A DNA stretch of 64,000 nucleotides from Paenibacillus sp. (GTDB lineage Bacteria > Bacillota > Bacilli > Paenibacillales > YIM-B00363). The notes under the pieces are model-generated. The model was not told the DNA's origin. It was given only the letters and a program-made list of their open reading frames with translations, and searched no databases. Below, piece after piece: positions 34,618 to 44,302 of this stretch; within the stretch, counting starts at the first letter, position 1; each line of letters begins with the position of its first letter. A program made the position numbers and the translations under genes. The stretch lies in assembly GCF_035645195.1 (NCBI RefSeq), contig NZ_DASQNA010000015.1, positions 1-64,000 on the forward strand. Direction: 5' to 3'.

Positions 34618-35819
34618 GCGCGCTCCTCCTCCCGCTCCGCGTCTCCGTCTTCCCGCACCAGCTCGAGGAACAGCCGGATCATCGTCTCGTCCGGCTCCGC
34701 CCCGCCCGTCTGGCGAACGTAAAACCGCCGGAACAGCTCGTCGATCGGCAGCGCCCGCTCCGCGCGCGCCGCGGCGGCCTCCCGCTCCAGCGCGAACACC
34801 GGCCGGATGTTGACGAGACCGTCATGCGCGCGGCGGAGCGCCTGGATTTGCTCCATCGTCAGCGCGTCCGTCAAATGCAGCTCCAGGTCGATCCACGCGT
34901 TAGCGTCGCGCCCTTCGTCGATCCACCGGTGCACCTCCGCGACGCCCCCCTGCGCGATCCAGCTGACGAGCGTCCGGCCGGACGACAGCGGAATTTCTTC
35001 GATCGCCGGCGCGCCGCCGGGAGACACGTCGACGATCGTCACCGACTTCGCCTGCCCCGCCTCGGAGAAGCTGAACGCGAGCGGCGAGCCGCTGTACCGG
35101 ACGATCGGGCCCGGACCATCGTCGCGCCGCCGAACGTTCTGCGGCCGATGCAGATGGCCGAGCGCGACGTACTGCGCCGCCGTCCCGAACGCGGACGGAT
35201 CGACCGTATACGCCCCGCCGACCTCGATCGGCCGCTCGGACTCCGGCGTCGCCGAGCCGCCGAGCGCGTGCAGGTGGCTCATGATCACGTTGACCGTGCC
35301 GGCGCCGAACCGCTCCGCGGAGGCGTCCCGCACCAGCTTCGCGATGCGCGCCGAGTACGCCTGCTGGAGCGCCTGCTCGTCCGCTTCGGCGGACAGCAGC
35401 TCCTTCAGGCGCGATTCCGACGGATACGGCAGCGCGTACACGATCGCCCGCTCGCCCGTTCTCGCGGCGTCGACGGCGATCACGTCGACCGTCGGCAACC
35501 CGACGAGCGACACCCCTTGCGCGCGCGCGAGCGGACCGGCCGCGCGCAGCCGATCCGGGTGGTCGTGATTGCCCGCGATCGCGAGCACCGGGCGCCGCCC
35601 GCCCTTCGACAGGCGCGTCAGCGCCTCGTAAAACAACGTCTCGGCATCGGCCGGCGGGTTGACCGAATCGTACACGTCCCCCGCAAGCAGCACCGCGTCC
35701 GCCTCCGCCTCGTCGGCGAGCCGCACGAGCTCGTCCACGAACGCCTCGTGTTCCGCCGCGCGGCTTCTCCCTTCCAGCGTTCTTCCGAAATGCCAGTCCG
35801 CCGTATGCAGCAACCGCAT
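34614..35819 (-). CDS. sbcD: Exonuclease subunit SbcD (Mre11-like nuclease)
   Basis: 401 residues. Phosphoesterase motifs in order: LHTADWHFGR (I), LLAGDVYDS (II), LAIAGNHDHPDR (III), then MSHLHALGGS and VALGHLHRPQ (IV/V). The C-terminal cap and SbcC-binding part follow. Nuclease partner of SbcC. Lies 39 bp after addA, so addB-addA-sbcD-sbcC read as one double-strand-break repair operon. Confidence 0.96.
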   Translation of the reverse strand: MRLLHTADWHFGRTLEGRSRAAEHEAFVDELVRLADEAEADAVLLAGDVYDSVNPPADAETLFYEALTRLSKGGRRPVLAIAGNHDHPDRLRAAGPLARAQGVSLVGLPTVDVIAVDAARTGERAIVYALPYPSESRLKELLSAEADEQALQQAYSARIAKLVRDASAERFGAGTVNVIMSHLHALGGSATPESERPIEVGGAYTVDPSAFGTAAQYVALGHLHRPQNVRRRDDGPGPIVRYSGSPLAFSFSEAGQAKSVTIVDVSPGGAPAIEEIPLSSGRTLVSWIAQGGVAEVHRWIDEGRDANAWIDLELHLTDALTMEQIQALRRAHDGLVNIRPVFALEREAAAARAERALPIDELFRRFYVRQTGGAEPDETMIRLFLELVREDGDAEREEERA

Positions 35820-35858
35820 CCGTACAACCCCTCTCCCGTTTGTAACGCTAACCGAACC

Positions 35859-38800
35859 TTATAGTTTCACGGCGCGAGCGCCGTCGAAAAAGTACAAATA
35901 CCGATCCGGCACCGGCCGGCCGAGCGCCGTTTCCGCCGCCTTCGCGTATACGGCGAGCTGCAGCCGGTACTGCGCGACGAGCTCCGCCAGCCTCGCTTCG
36001 TCGTACACCGCGTCCGTTTTGTAATCGATCATCGCAAGGCCTTGTTCGTCCTCGAACAGGCAGTCGATGATCCCCTGCACGAGCACCGTTTCGCGCGCCG
36101 TCGCCTCGTCGAGCGGAACGCCGTGCGGCGCCTCCCCGTACACGACGGACGCCGGCAGCCCGACGCTGAACGGCAGCTCGCGGTGCGACCTGCCGGCACG
36201 CATCAAGCGCTGCCCGGGCTCGCTGTGCGCGAACCGGGCGACCGCGTCGACGTCGATCGCCTGCCGCTGTTCCTCCGTCAGCAGCTCCCGCAGCACGAGG
36301 GAGGACAGCTGCGCTTCGACGTCCGCCGCGGCAAGCCCCGGCGACAGCGCCAAATGCTGCATCGCCGTATGGTACGCGACGCCGCGCTCGACCGGGGTGA
36401 GCCCCCGGCGCGACAAGAAGCGCGGACGTTTGGCGGGAATTCGCGCGGGCGGCTTCCCGGCGGAGCCGGCGCTTGATGCGCCGTCCGCGGCGCTCTTCGA
36501 CGCGCGCTCCGGCGCGCTTTCGGCGTCGCCGCCCTCGGCAAGGCCCGACCCGCCGAATCCGGCGCTGCCGCCGAACCCCGGGAACGACGCGTTCGTCGGC
36601 TCGTCCTCTTCCTCCTGCAGCCGCCGTTTCCACTCCGTCACCGACGTCTTCGCGAACAGCGCGGACGCCGCCGGGCGCGGATCTTGCCAGCCGAGGACGC
36701 GCATGACGTCGCCGTCCCGCGCCGCCCAATCGTCGGGCGCCGGCCGCGCCTCTCGCACCGCGAATTCGACCCACGGCTCTTTGCGTTCGCTCGCCGGCGC
36801 CGCCTCTTGCAGCGCGTCCGCGCCGGGCAGCGAGGCGACCAGCCGCCAGCGCGAGCCGTCCGCCACCCGCGACTCCGCGGGCGGCGCGTCCAGCCCGTAC
36901 GCTTCCCGCAGCTCCTCCGCCGCGGGATGACGCAGCAGCGCCGGCACGAGCCAATCGAGGAAGCAGGCGCCTCGGCGGACCGCGTGCGCGGGCAGCTTCG
37001 GCCCCGGCAGCGCCGCCAGCGCATTCCATTCCGCGAGCCGCTTCGGCAGCTCCTTCGCCGAGCCGACCAATATCAGCTTCTCCTTCGCCCGCGTCAGCGC
37101 GACGTACAGCACGCGCATCTCCTCCGCGAGCGCTTCGGCGCGCAGCCTGCGCTTGATCGCGAGCTGCGGCAGCGTCGGATACGCCGTGCCGAGCTCCGGA
37201 TCGACCCAGCGCGGGCCGAAGCCGAGCTCCTTATGCACGAGGAACGGCTCCCGCTCGTCGCCGCGGTTGAACGATTTCCCGAGGCCCGCGACGAATACGA
37301 TCGGAAATTCGAGCCCTTTCGATTTGTGGATCGACATGATCCGGACGACGTCCTCGGCCTCGCCGAGCGCGCGCGCCGGCGCGAGGTCGGAGCCGGAGTC
37401 GCGCAGCCGTTCGATGAATCGCAGGAAGCGGAACAAGCCGCGGAAGCTCGTCGCCTCGTACTGCCGCGCCCGGTCGTACAGCGCCCGCAGATTCGCCTGG
37501 CGCTGCTCGCCGCCCGGCAGCCCGCCGACGAAGTCGAAATATCCGGTTTCCCGGTACAGCCGCAAAATCAAATCGGAGAGCGAGCCCTGCCGCGCCGCCG
37601 TCCGCCACGTCTCCAGCGTCGAGACGAACCGCGCCGTCTTCTCGCGCAGCGCTTCCGGCGCCTCCGCCCGGCCGGACGCGACCGCGCCGACCGCCTCGTA
37701 GAACGAGCGGCCGCGGCCGCCGGCGATGCGCACGCGGGCGAGCTCCTCCGCCGTAAACCCGAACACGGGCGAGCGGAGCGCCGCCGCGAGCGGAATGTCC
37801 TGCAGCGGGTTGTCGATCGTCTGCAGCAGCGACAGCGCCGTCTCGACCTCGACGGCCTCGAAGTATCCGCCGCCGAGCTCCGCGTGGGCCGGAACGCCGT
37901 GCGCGCGCAGCTGCTCGAGGAACGTCGGCGCCCAAGCCTTGTCCGCCCGGAGCAAGATAACGACGTCCCGGAACGACGCGGGACGCATGCCGCCGGCCGC
38001 TTTGTCGAACACCGCCATCGCGGGCTTGCCCGCCGCGCCGATCAATTCCAGGATGCGCAGCGCGATCGCGCGCCCTTCCAGCTCCGCGGCGTCGGCGTCC
38101 GCCGCTTCCGTCTCCTCGCCCGTCTCTCCGTCGCCTGATGGAGCCGCCCCGCCCGTTCGATCGAGCAGCAGCGCTTCCGCGTCGGCGCCGTGCGTCGGAT
38201 CCGGCTCCGGGTACGACGCCCCGCGCACGAGCTCGGCGCGCTCGTCGTAATCGAGCTCGGCCGCTTCCTCGTGCATCGTCTGGCGGAACACGAAGTTGAC
38301 CGCGTCGACGACCTCCTGCCGCGACCGGAAATTGCGGGCGAGGTCGATGCGGACGCCGCCGCCCGCGGCGATGTCGCGCGCCGCCTCGGCGAACGGGCGG
38401 TACGTCTTGTATTTGCGCAGAAACAGCCCCGGCTCGGCAAGCCGGAACCGATAGATGCTCTGCTTCACGTCGCCGACCATAAACCGGTTGCCCGGCGCGG
38501 CGGCGCCGGACGCGTTCTCCGTCTCGCCTCTCGAGACGAGCCGCAAAATCGTCTCCTGCACCGCGTTCGTATCCTGGTACTCGTCGACGTACACTTCTTC
38601 AAACTGCTCCCGGTAGCCGAGCGCGGCCGGCGTCGGCACGATACGGTCCGGCGTCGACGACGGATCGCGCAGAATGTGCAGGCACGCGTGCTCCAGATCG
38701 CCGAAATCGACGAGCCCTTTCGCCGTTTTCGCCCGCCGGAACGCTTCCGCGTAATCGAGGACGAGCCGCACGAGCTCGTCCATCAGCGGCGCGAGCGCCC

Positions 38801-39866
38801 GGCATTCCGCGGCGTAATCGTCGGTCGATCGCGTCAGCAGCTGCTCGATAAGCGCGTCCAGCCGCTCCTTGGCGTCCTTGCGGAGCTTCTTCACCCGCTC
38901 GACGACCGCTTCATCGGCCGTATCGCCTTTCTTCTGCGGCTTCAGCCGCCCGAAGGCGCCGCCGAGACCGCCCGCGGCCGCCTCCTGCAGCGCGGGCCAG
39001 CCGCCATTGACGAGCGCCCCGAGCAGCCGCTCGACCCCTTCGGCGTCCGCGCTCAAATTATCGACGTACGCCGACGGTCCGCTCGGCGTCATCGACAGCT
39101 CGAGCGCCGAACGAAGTCCGGCAACGATCGCCTCCAGCTCGAGCTTCGCGTCCGCGGCAAGGCTCGCAAGCCACGGATGATCGGGCGAAACCGCCCCCGC
39201 GCTCGCTTCCTCGTCCGCTCCGGCGTCCAGCCGGAACGCCGCGGCCGCCTCCCGCAGCCACAGCTCCGGAAACGGATGGCTGCGCGAGAAATCGTACAGC
39301 CGGTCGACCAGCTTCATCAGCGCGTCGTCGCCGCGCTCGCCGCCGAACCGGTCGGCGAGCTGCCAGAACGGATCCGTCTCCGCCGCCTCGCCGTACCTCT
39401 CCTCGAACACCGCTTCGAGCGCCTCCTGGCGCAGCAGCGCCGCCTCGGTCTCGTTCGCGATGCGAAACGCCGGATCGAGCTCCGTCAAATGCACGTACCG
39501 CCGCACGACGTCCAAACAGAACGAATGCAGCGTCGTAATGGACGCGCGCCCGACGAGCGCCAGCTGCTTGCGCAGATGGCGCGACTGCGGCTTCGCCGTC
39601 AGCGCCTTCTCGAGCGCGTCGCGCAGCCGGTGGCGCATCTCCGCCGCCGCCGCGTTCGTGAACGTGGCGACGAGCAGCCGGTCGATGTCGATCGGGCGGG
39701 CTTCGTCGGAGACGGTGCGGATGATGCGCTCGACGAGCACCGCCGTCTTGCCCGAGCCCGCGGCGGCCGCGACGAGCAGATGGTCTCCCCGCGCCGCGAT
39801 CGCCTGCCACTGCTCGTCCGTCCATGTGCTGCCTTCCGGCTTCGGCGCAATGTAAGTATTCGTCAC
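35859..39866 (-). CDS. addA: Helicase-nuclease subunit AddA
   Basis: 1335 residues. UvrD-like helicase: Walker A VAAAAGSGKTAVLV near residue 30, Walker B VYVDEYQDTNAVQ, RAD motifs to about 1000, then a C-terminal RecB-like nuclease domain with GLAMIDYKTDAVYD near residue 1280. With AddB it resects double-strand ends up to Chi and yields RecA-ready tails. GTG start, overlapping addB by 4 bp (GTGA), fits the B. subtilis addBA layout. The longer ATG frame inside addB is rejected. Confidence 0.96.
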   Translation of the reverse strand: MTNTYIAPKPEGSTWTDEQWQAIAARGDHLLVAAAAGSGKTAVLVERIIRTVSDEARPIDIDRLLVATFTNAAAAEMRHRLRDALEKALTAKPQSRHLRKQLALVGRASITTLHSFCLDVVRRYVHLTELDPAFRIANETEAALLRQEALEAVFEERYGEAAETDPFWQLADRFGGERGDDALMKLVDRLYDFSRSHPFPELWLREAAAAFRLDAGADEEASAGAVSPDHPWLASLAADAKLELEAIVAGLRSALELSMTPSGPSAYVDNLSADAEGVERLLGALVNGGWPALQEAAAGGLGGAFGRLKPQKKGDTADEAVVERVKKLRKDAKERLDALIEQLLTRSTDDYAAECRALAPLMDELVRLVLDYAEAFRRAKTAKGLVDFGDLEHACLHILRDPSSTPDRIVPTPAALGYREQFEEVYVDEYQDTNAVQETILRLVSRGETENASGAAAPGNRFMVGDVKQSIYRFRLAEPGLFLRKYKTYRPFAEAARDIAAGGGVRIDLARNFRSRQEVVDAVNFVFRQTMHEEAAELDYDERAELVRGASYPEPDPTHGADAEALLLDRTGGAAPSGDGETGEETEAADADAAELEGRAIALRILELIGAAGKPAMAVFDKAAGGMRPASFRDVVILLRADKAWAPTFLEQLRAHGVPAHAELGGGYFEAVEVETALSLLQTIDNPLQDIPLAAALRSPVFGFTAEELARVRIAGGRGRSFYEAVGAVASGRAEAPEALREKTARFVSTLETWRTAARQGSLSDLILRLYRETGYFDFVGGLPGGEQRQANLRALYDRARQYEATSFRGLFRFLRFIERLRDSGSDLAPARALGEAEDVVRIMSIHKSKGLEFPIVFVAGLGKSFNRGDEREPFLVHKELGFGPRWVDPELGTAYPTLPQLAIKRRLRAEALAEEMRVLYVALTRAKEKLILVGSAKELPKRLAEWNALAALPGPKLPAHAVRRGACFLDWLVPALLRHPAAEELREAYGLDAPPAESRVADGSRWRLVASLPGADALQEAAPASERKEPWVEFAVREARPAPDDWAARDGDVMRVLGWQDPRPAASALFAKTSVTEWKRRLQEEEDEPTNASFPGFGGSAGFGGSGLAEGGDAESAPERASKSAADGASSAGSAGKPPARIPAKRPRFLSRRGLTPVERGVAYHTAMQHLALSPGLAAADVEAQLSSLVLRELLTEEQRQAIDVDAVARFAHSEPGQRLMRAGRSHRELPFSVGLPASVVYGEAPHGVPLDEATARETVLVQGIIDCLFEDEQGLAMIDYKTDAVYDEARLAELVAQYRLQLAVYAKAAETALGRPVPDRYLYFFDGARAVKL

Positions 39867-42800
39867 TCCCGCTCCTCCTCTCCGCCGATGCGCTCCCACA
39901 CGTCCTCGTCCGTCAGCGGCGGCAGCAGCCGATAGTCGCTGCCCGGAATGTCCGGGTCGAAGCCGCACACCGGCTTATATGCGCAGAACGTGCAAGGCGT
40001 CTCCTGCTTGCTGCGGTACGGCGCCGCTTCCACGGTTCCGCACGCCGCCTTGTCGCCGAGCTCCGCCATCTTCTCGCGCACGAAGCCGCGCAGCCGCCGC
40101 CACTTCGCAGCGCTCGCCGCCTTCGATCTCGCGCCGAGCGAACCGTCCGCCTTCCGGCTGAGCGGCACGACGGGCGAGTCGCCTTGGCCGAGCTCCGTAT
40201 CCATCAATCGGGTCGCCTCCGGATCGTCCAGCAGCAGCCCGCTCATTTTGAACTTTTTGAACAGCTCGTTCGCGGCAACCTCCGGAGGCGCCGCGTTATG
40301 CAGCGTCAGCGACGGCCGGTGCACGTGGAAATAGAGCGCACCCGCCGCCTCCGCCGGCTCGCCGAGCCACGCCTCCGCTTCCTCGGCCGCCGCGTCCGCG
40401 TAAGCGAGCAGCTGCAGCGACAAGCCGTAATAGACGTCGGACAGCCGCAGCCGGTGCGAGCTCGACTTATAATCGACGATGCGTAAATACGCTTCCCCCT
40501 GCTCCCCGCGGGCGGCGTCGATCCGGTCGATTCGCCCGTGCAGCTCCATGACGCGCCCGCTCGGCAGCGTCAACCGGATCGGCGGCAGCGCGCCGCCGTC
40601 GCCGAACGCGAGCTCGGACGCCGCCTGGCGGAATCCGCTGCGCTTCGATTGCCCGCGCAGCGCCTCCGCCGACTTGCCGACGACGGCCTTCAGCTTGCGG
40701 GTAATGTAACGGTGGCGGTTCGTGCTGTACAAAATTTCCGCCAGCAGCTTCGGCGCGAGCTCCTCCACCGTCTGGAACGCAAGGCGCGCGCATTCGGCGT
40801 CGTCGAGATCGGCCCACGTCCGGCCCTCGTCCGCGAGCCGCTTCGCCAGCGCGCTGAGCGCGGCGTGGTACAGCTGGCCGACGTCGGGCGCCTCCAGACG
40901 GTACAGCCGCCGCTCGGTCAGCCGGAGGCCGTACGCCGCGAAATGCGCGAACGGGCACCCCGCGAACTTCTCGAGCCGCGACACGCTCGACCGCAGCGGG
41001 TCGCCGTACAGCGCGAGCGCCGTCTCCTCAGACAGCGGCTCCTCCGCATTGGAATATTCAAGCGACGGCAGCAGCGCGAGCAGCTTCTCTCGCCAATACG
41101 GTCGTTCGACGAGCCAGTTGTACACCGCCCACCACACGCCGGACACCGGCTGTCCCCGCTTCCATCGCCGCAGCTGCGGCAGCAGGTCCGACAGCGCCCG
41201 GGACGGCGTCGACAGCCGCTCGACCGCCTCGTCGTCGGACGGTCCCGCGGGCGGATCGCCCGCGGCGTGCAGCCGCCGCGCGTCCGGCGCGAGCTGCTGC
41301 AGCGCGCGGATCCATTCCGACGGCAGCTGCGGCTTCCCCTCGGGATCGGACAGCGCATAGCTGATCCACAGCCCTTCCGACGGCAGGAACAGCGCGTTAT
41401 ACAGAAGGAACCGCTCGTCCAGCATGCGCCGCCGGCCGTCCGGCGCGAGCTCGAGGCCCGTCGCGAGCAGCCGCTCCCGGTCCGCTTCGGAGACGACCCC
41501 GTTCTCCTGCGGGCGAGCCGGCAAGACGCCGTCGTTCGCGCCGAGCAAGTAAAGCCGCCGCACCCCGAAGGCGCGCGTCCGATCGAGACTGCCGACGAGC
41601 ACTTGATCGAGCGCCGGCGGCACGAGCCCCATGCGGATGCTGTCGAGTCCGGAGGCGATCATGCCGGCGAACAGCTCGCCGTCGGCCGGCTCGTCGCCGA
41701 CGAGCTCGACGAGCTGGTCGAGCGCGTCGACGACGCGGTCCCACAGCTGCTCGTGCTCCTTCGCCCGCTCGACGTCGCCCGCGGCCTCAGCCGCTTCTCT
41801 CCAGCGCGTCAGCGTGTCCGCCGCTCCGGCGTCTTCCAAGAAGCGGAACAACGCTTCCGCGAGATCCCGCATCGTCTCCGCCTTCTTAAACCGCTTCTCG
41901 AACGCGAGCAGCGGCGCGGCGACGACGTCCCGCCATCGCTGGACGCGCTCTTCCTCCGCGCGGCGCCGCTCCTCCCGGACGGCTTCCTCCTCGCCCTCGA
42001 GCGGCTGTCCGGCGGTGAGGCGCCACGGCTTGCCGTCGGTCCAGCGCGAGCCCTTGATGCCGTATTCCAGCACGACGTTCTCGAGCCGGTCCATCGCGAA
42101 GCGCGCATCCGCCTCCGTGCGGAACGTGCCGCGCGGGAACAGCAAATCCGTCTTCACGGCGCGGAACACCGCGTCGTACGTCCAGCGGGACAGCACGACG
42201 TCGATCGCCGCGCGGACGAGCTCGCTGAGCGGATGATGCGCGACGCCGCGCTTCTGGTCGAGAAAGCACGGAATGCCGTGATCCGCGAACGCCGCCGCGA
42301 TCACCTCGCCGTAGCCCTCCCAATTGCGCACGAAGACGGCGACATCCCGCCACCTGGCGGCGCCGGAGGCGACGAGGCGCACGATGTCGCGCGCCGCCGC
42401 CTCGGCCTCCGCCCGCGGGGTCGCCGCCGAGACGAGCGCGAGGGCGCCGCCGGCGCTCGCCGGCGCGAACGTTCGGCCGTTCGCGCGGTCCACGAACGCG
42501 CGCTCGAGCGCGGCTAGTCCCGGCGCCGCGGCGAACCGCTGCGCGCCGTCCAGCACCGTCACGCTCTCGACGTCGACGCCTTCCTCCGCCGCCATCCGCT
42601 TCAGCGCCGTCAGCGTCGCCGCCGTCGGATGGAACAGCTCGAGCTCGTCGGGCTTCTCGTCCGGCGCGTAGTCGCGGTCGATCGTCAGCATGAACGTGAC
42701 GCTCGCCGCATGCTTGCACAGACTGCGCAGCGCAGCCATCTCGGTCGGCGTGAAGCCGTGGAAGCCGTCGACCCAAAGCCGCGCGCCGCGCAGCGCGTCG

Positions 42801-43369
42801 ACGCGCGGCACGAGCTCCGCGAGCAGCGTCAAATAGTCTTCGGAATCGACGTATTTCCCCGCGAGCTCCGCCTCGAGGTCGCCGAGCAGCAGCGACATGT
42901 CGTGCAGCTTGTCCCGCAGCGCGTTCGGGAACGTCTCCGTTCCGGCCGCGCCGCGCAGCGCCTCCGCGTCGACGCCGTACCGCTTGCACTCCGCGAACCA
43001 GTCGAGCGCCGCGTCGATCCAGCCGCCCGCTTCCGTCAGCCGGCGGAACGCTCTCAGCTCGCGGCTCCGCTTCCTTGCGATTTTATATAACAGCATCTTC
43101 TTGCCCGTATCGTCGATATGTAATCGGGAAGCGCCTCCCGCCTCTTGCATGACGCGAAACGCCAGCCGGCGAAAGCTCAACGTCTGTGCCCGGATCGTCG
43201 CGCCGAACCGGCCGACGATGGCGCGATCCGCCGCCTGCGTCATCTGTTCGGGAACGAGCAGCACGAGCGGCGGTCCGTCGGGCGAGCGGCTCAGCTCCTC
43301 CCCGATGTCCTCGAACGCTAGGCGGCTTTTGCCCGCGCCCGCGCGTCCCAGCACGAACCGAATGCCCAC
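39863..43369 (-). CDS. addB: Helicase-nuclease subunit AddB
   Basis: 1168 residues, close to the B. subtilis length. N-terminal Walker A-like VLGRAGAGKSR, a degenerate helicase middle region, and a C-terminal nuclease with RIVDYKSSSHR. A 4Fe-4S site is predicted from Cys805 and the trio Cys1126, Cys1129 and Cys1135 (CTFCAYKPVC). GTG start after GGAGGGG; a longer frame from ATG would cross the promoter. A TTGCAA-17 bp-TACTTT promoter lies just upstream. Confidence 0.96.
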   Translation of the reverse strand: MGIRFVLGRAGAGKSRLAFEDIGEELSRSPDGPPLVLLVPEQMTQAADRAIVGRFGATIRAQTLSFRRLAFRVMQEAGGASRLHIDDTGKKMLLYKIARKRSRELRAFRRLTEAGGWIDAALDWFAECKRYGVDAEALRGAAGTETFPNALRDKLHDMSLLLGDLEAELAGKYVDSEDYLTLLAELVPRVDALRGARLWVDGFHGFTPTEMAALRSLCKHAASVTFMLTIDRDYAPDEKPDELELFHPTAATLTALKRMAAEEGVDVESVTVLDGAQRFAAAPGLAALERAFVDRANGRTFAPASAGGALALVSAATPRAEAEAAARDIVRLVASGAARWRDVAVFVRNWEGYGEVIAAAFADHGIPCFLDQKRGVAHHPLSELVRAAIDVVLSRWTYDAVFRAVKTDLLFPRGTFRTEADARFAMDRLENVVLEYGIKGSRWTDGKPWRLTAGQPLEGEEEAVREERRRAEEERVQRWRDVVAAPLLAFEKRFKKAETMRDLAEALFRFLEDAGAADTLTRWREAAEAAGDVERAKEHEQLWDRVVDALDQLVELVGDEPADGELFAGMIASGLDSIRMGLVPPALDQVLVGSLDRTRAFGVRRLYLLGANDGVLPARPQENGVVSEADRERLLATGLELAPDGRRRMLDERFLLYNALFLPSEGLWISYALSDPEGKPQLPSEWIRALQQLAPDARRLHAAGDPPAGPSDDEAVERLSTPSRALSDLLPQLRRWKRGQPVSGVWWAVYNWLVERPYWREKLLALLPSLEYSNAEEPLSEETALALYGDPLRSSVSRLEKFAGCPFAHFAAYGLRLTERRLYRLEAPDVGQLYHAALSALAKRLADEGRTWADLDDAECARLAFQTVEELAPKLLAEILYSTNRHRYITRKLKAVVGKSAEALRGQSKRSGFRQAASELAFGDGGALPPIRLTLPSGRVMELHGRIDRIDAARGEQGEAYLRIVDYKSSSHRLRLSDVYYGLSLQLLAYADAAAEEAEAWLGEPAEAAGALYFHVHRPSLTLHNAAPPEVAANELFKKFKMSGLLLDDPEATRLMDTELGQGDSPVVPLSRKADGSLGARSKAASAAKWRRLRGFVREKMAELGDKAACGTVEAAPYRSKQETPCTFCAYKPVCGFDPDIPGSDYRLLPPLTDEDVWERIGGEEERE

Positions 43370-43399
43370 AATGAACCCCTCCGCGATCTCTTTTTTTCC

Positions 43400-43428
43400 A
43401 AAGTACACAATCGAACGGGTGTTTGCAA
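43400..43428 (-). promoter_or_regulatory. SigA-type promoter of addB
   Basis: TTGCAA, 17 bp, TACTTT on the minus strand, about 30 bp before the GTG start. The shared 147-bp gap also drives greA; its TACAAT -10 box is at 43471-43476. Confidence 0.65.
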
Positions 43429-43516
43429 TGTAATTTTTTGGTTTAGTCGTATTTCGACCGCAAAATAGAGTACAATGAATCATAGAGAATTTATAGAGGT
43501 GCGAAGGAGTGCGGGT

Positions 43517-43990
43517 ATGGCGAACGAAGAAATCATCTTGACCCCGGAAGGATTGCAAAAGCTGAAGGATGAGCTCGAAGAATTGAAAACGGTCAAGCGC
43601 GCCGAATTGGCAAGCCGCCTAAAAACGGCGATCAGCTACGGCGACCTGCGGGAGAACAGCGAGTATCATTCGGCGAAAGACGACCAAGCCTTCATGGAAA
43701 CGAGGATTTTGACGATCGAGCATATTTTGCGGAAAGCGCGCGTCGTCAGCAGCATCGACACTTCTGCGGTGCAGGTCGGCTCGACCGTTACGTTGCTCGA
43801 CGTCGAATTCGACGAAACGATCGATTACCAAATCGTCGGCCCGTCCGAAGCGGACGTGTCGCAAAACAAAATTTCGTACGAAAGCCCGCTCGGGCAAGCG
43901 CTGATGGGCAAGACGGTCGGCGAAACGATCACGGTCAACGCCCCCGCGGGCGAGATCGCCTACAAGCTGCTCGATATTAAAGTATCGTAA
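43517..43990 (+). CDS. greA: Transcription elongation factor GreA
   Basis: 157 residues. The N-terminal coiled coil carries YGDLRENSEYHSAKDDQ at its tip, with the acidic residues that enter the RNA polymerase secondary channel, and the C-terminal FKBP-like domain ends AYKLLDIKVS. It stimulates cleavage of backtracked transcripts. Start MANEEI is preceded by AAGGAG. Divergent from addB. Confidence 0.97.
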   Translation: MANEEIILTPEGLQKLKDELEELKTVKRAELASRLKTAISYGDLRENSEYHSAKDDQAFMETRILTIEHILRKARVVSSIDTSAVQVGSTVTLLDVEFDETIDYQIVGPSEADVSQNKISYESPLGQALMGKTVGETITVNAPAGEIAYKLLDIKVS

Positions 43991-44022
43991 AAAACGCCGG
44001 CCCTTAGGGGTCGGCGTTTTTC
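43989..44022 (+). terminator. Terminator of greA
   Basis: AAAACGCCGGCCC pairs with GGGTCGGCGTTTT (one mismatch) and ends in a T run, directly at the greA stop. Confidence 0.85.
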
Positions 44023-44224
44023 CATAACGGCTCCACATGTCGAAGCTCGCGGCTCCATCTCCCCATAACGCCTCCCGGACGCCTCTGTCCGCGGCGCCGT
44101 CCCCACATGATGGGAAGGATGTACGCAAAACAAAGGAAGGGTATTCCCTTCTTATGCATACTCCCTACCCATAACGCCTCCCGGACGCCCCCGTCCCCGG
44201 CGCCGTCCCCCCATAACGCCTCCT
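44021..44224. repeat. Direct repeats of a ~44-bp CCCATAACGCCTCC element
   Basis: Two nearly identical copies begin at 44061 and 44167 (106 bp apart), and shorter partial copies of CCATAACGSCTCC occur at 44021 and 44210. Between the full copies lies a 6-bp perfect hairpin (GAAGGG/CCCTTC at 44136-44151). The rest of the 312-bp gap between greA and the methyltransferase holds no gene. Confidence 0.7.
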
Positions 44225-44265
44225 AATGCCGGCAACCACCGCCCCAGCGCGCGGCGCAAACGAAA

Positions 44266-44293
44266 CCGCCGGCCCACAGGGACCGGCGGTTCA
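44266..44293 (-). terminator. Terminator of the RlmI-like methyltransferase
   Basis: AACCGCCGG pairs with CCGGCGGTT across a 10-nt loop; the minus-strand tail is weak (TTCGTTTGC). Confidence 0.6.
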
Positions 44294-44302
44294 ATTATCG
44301 GA

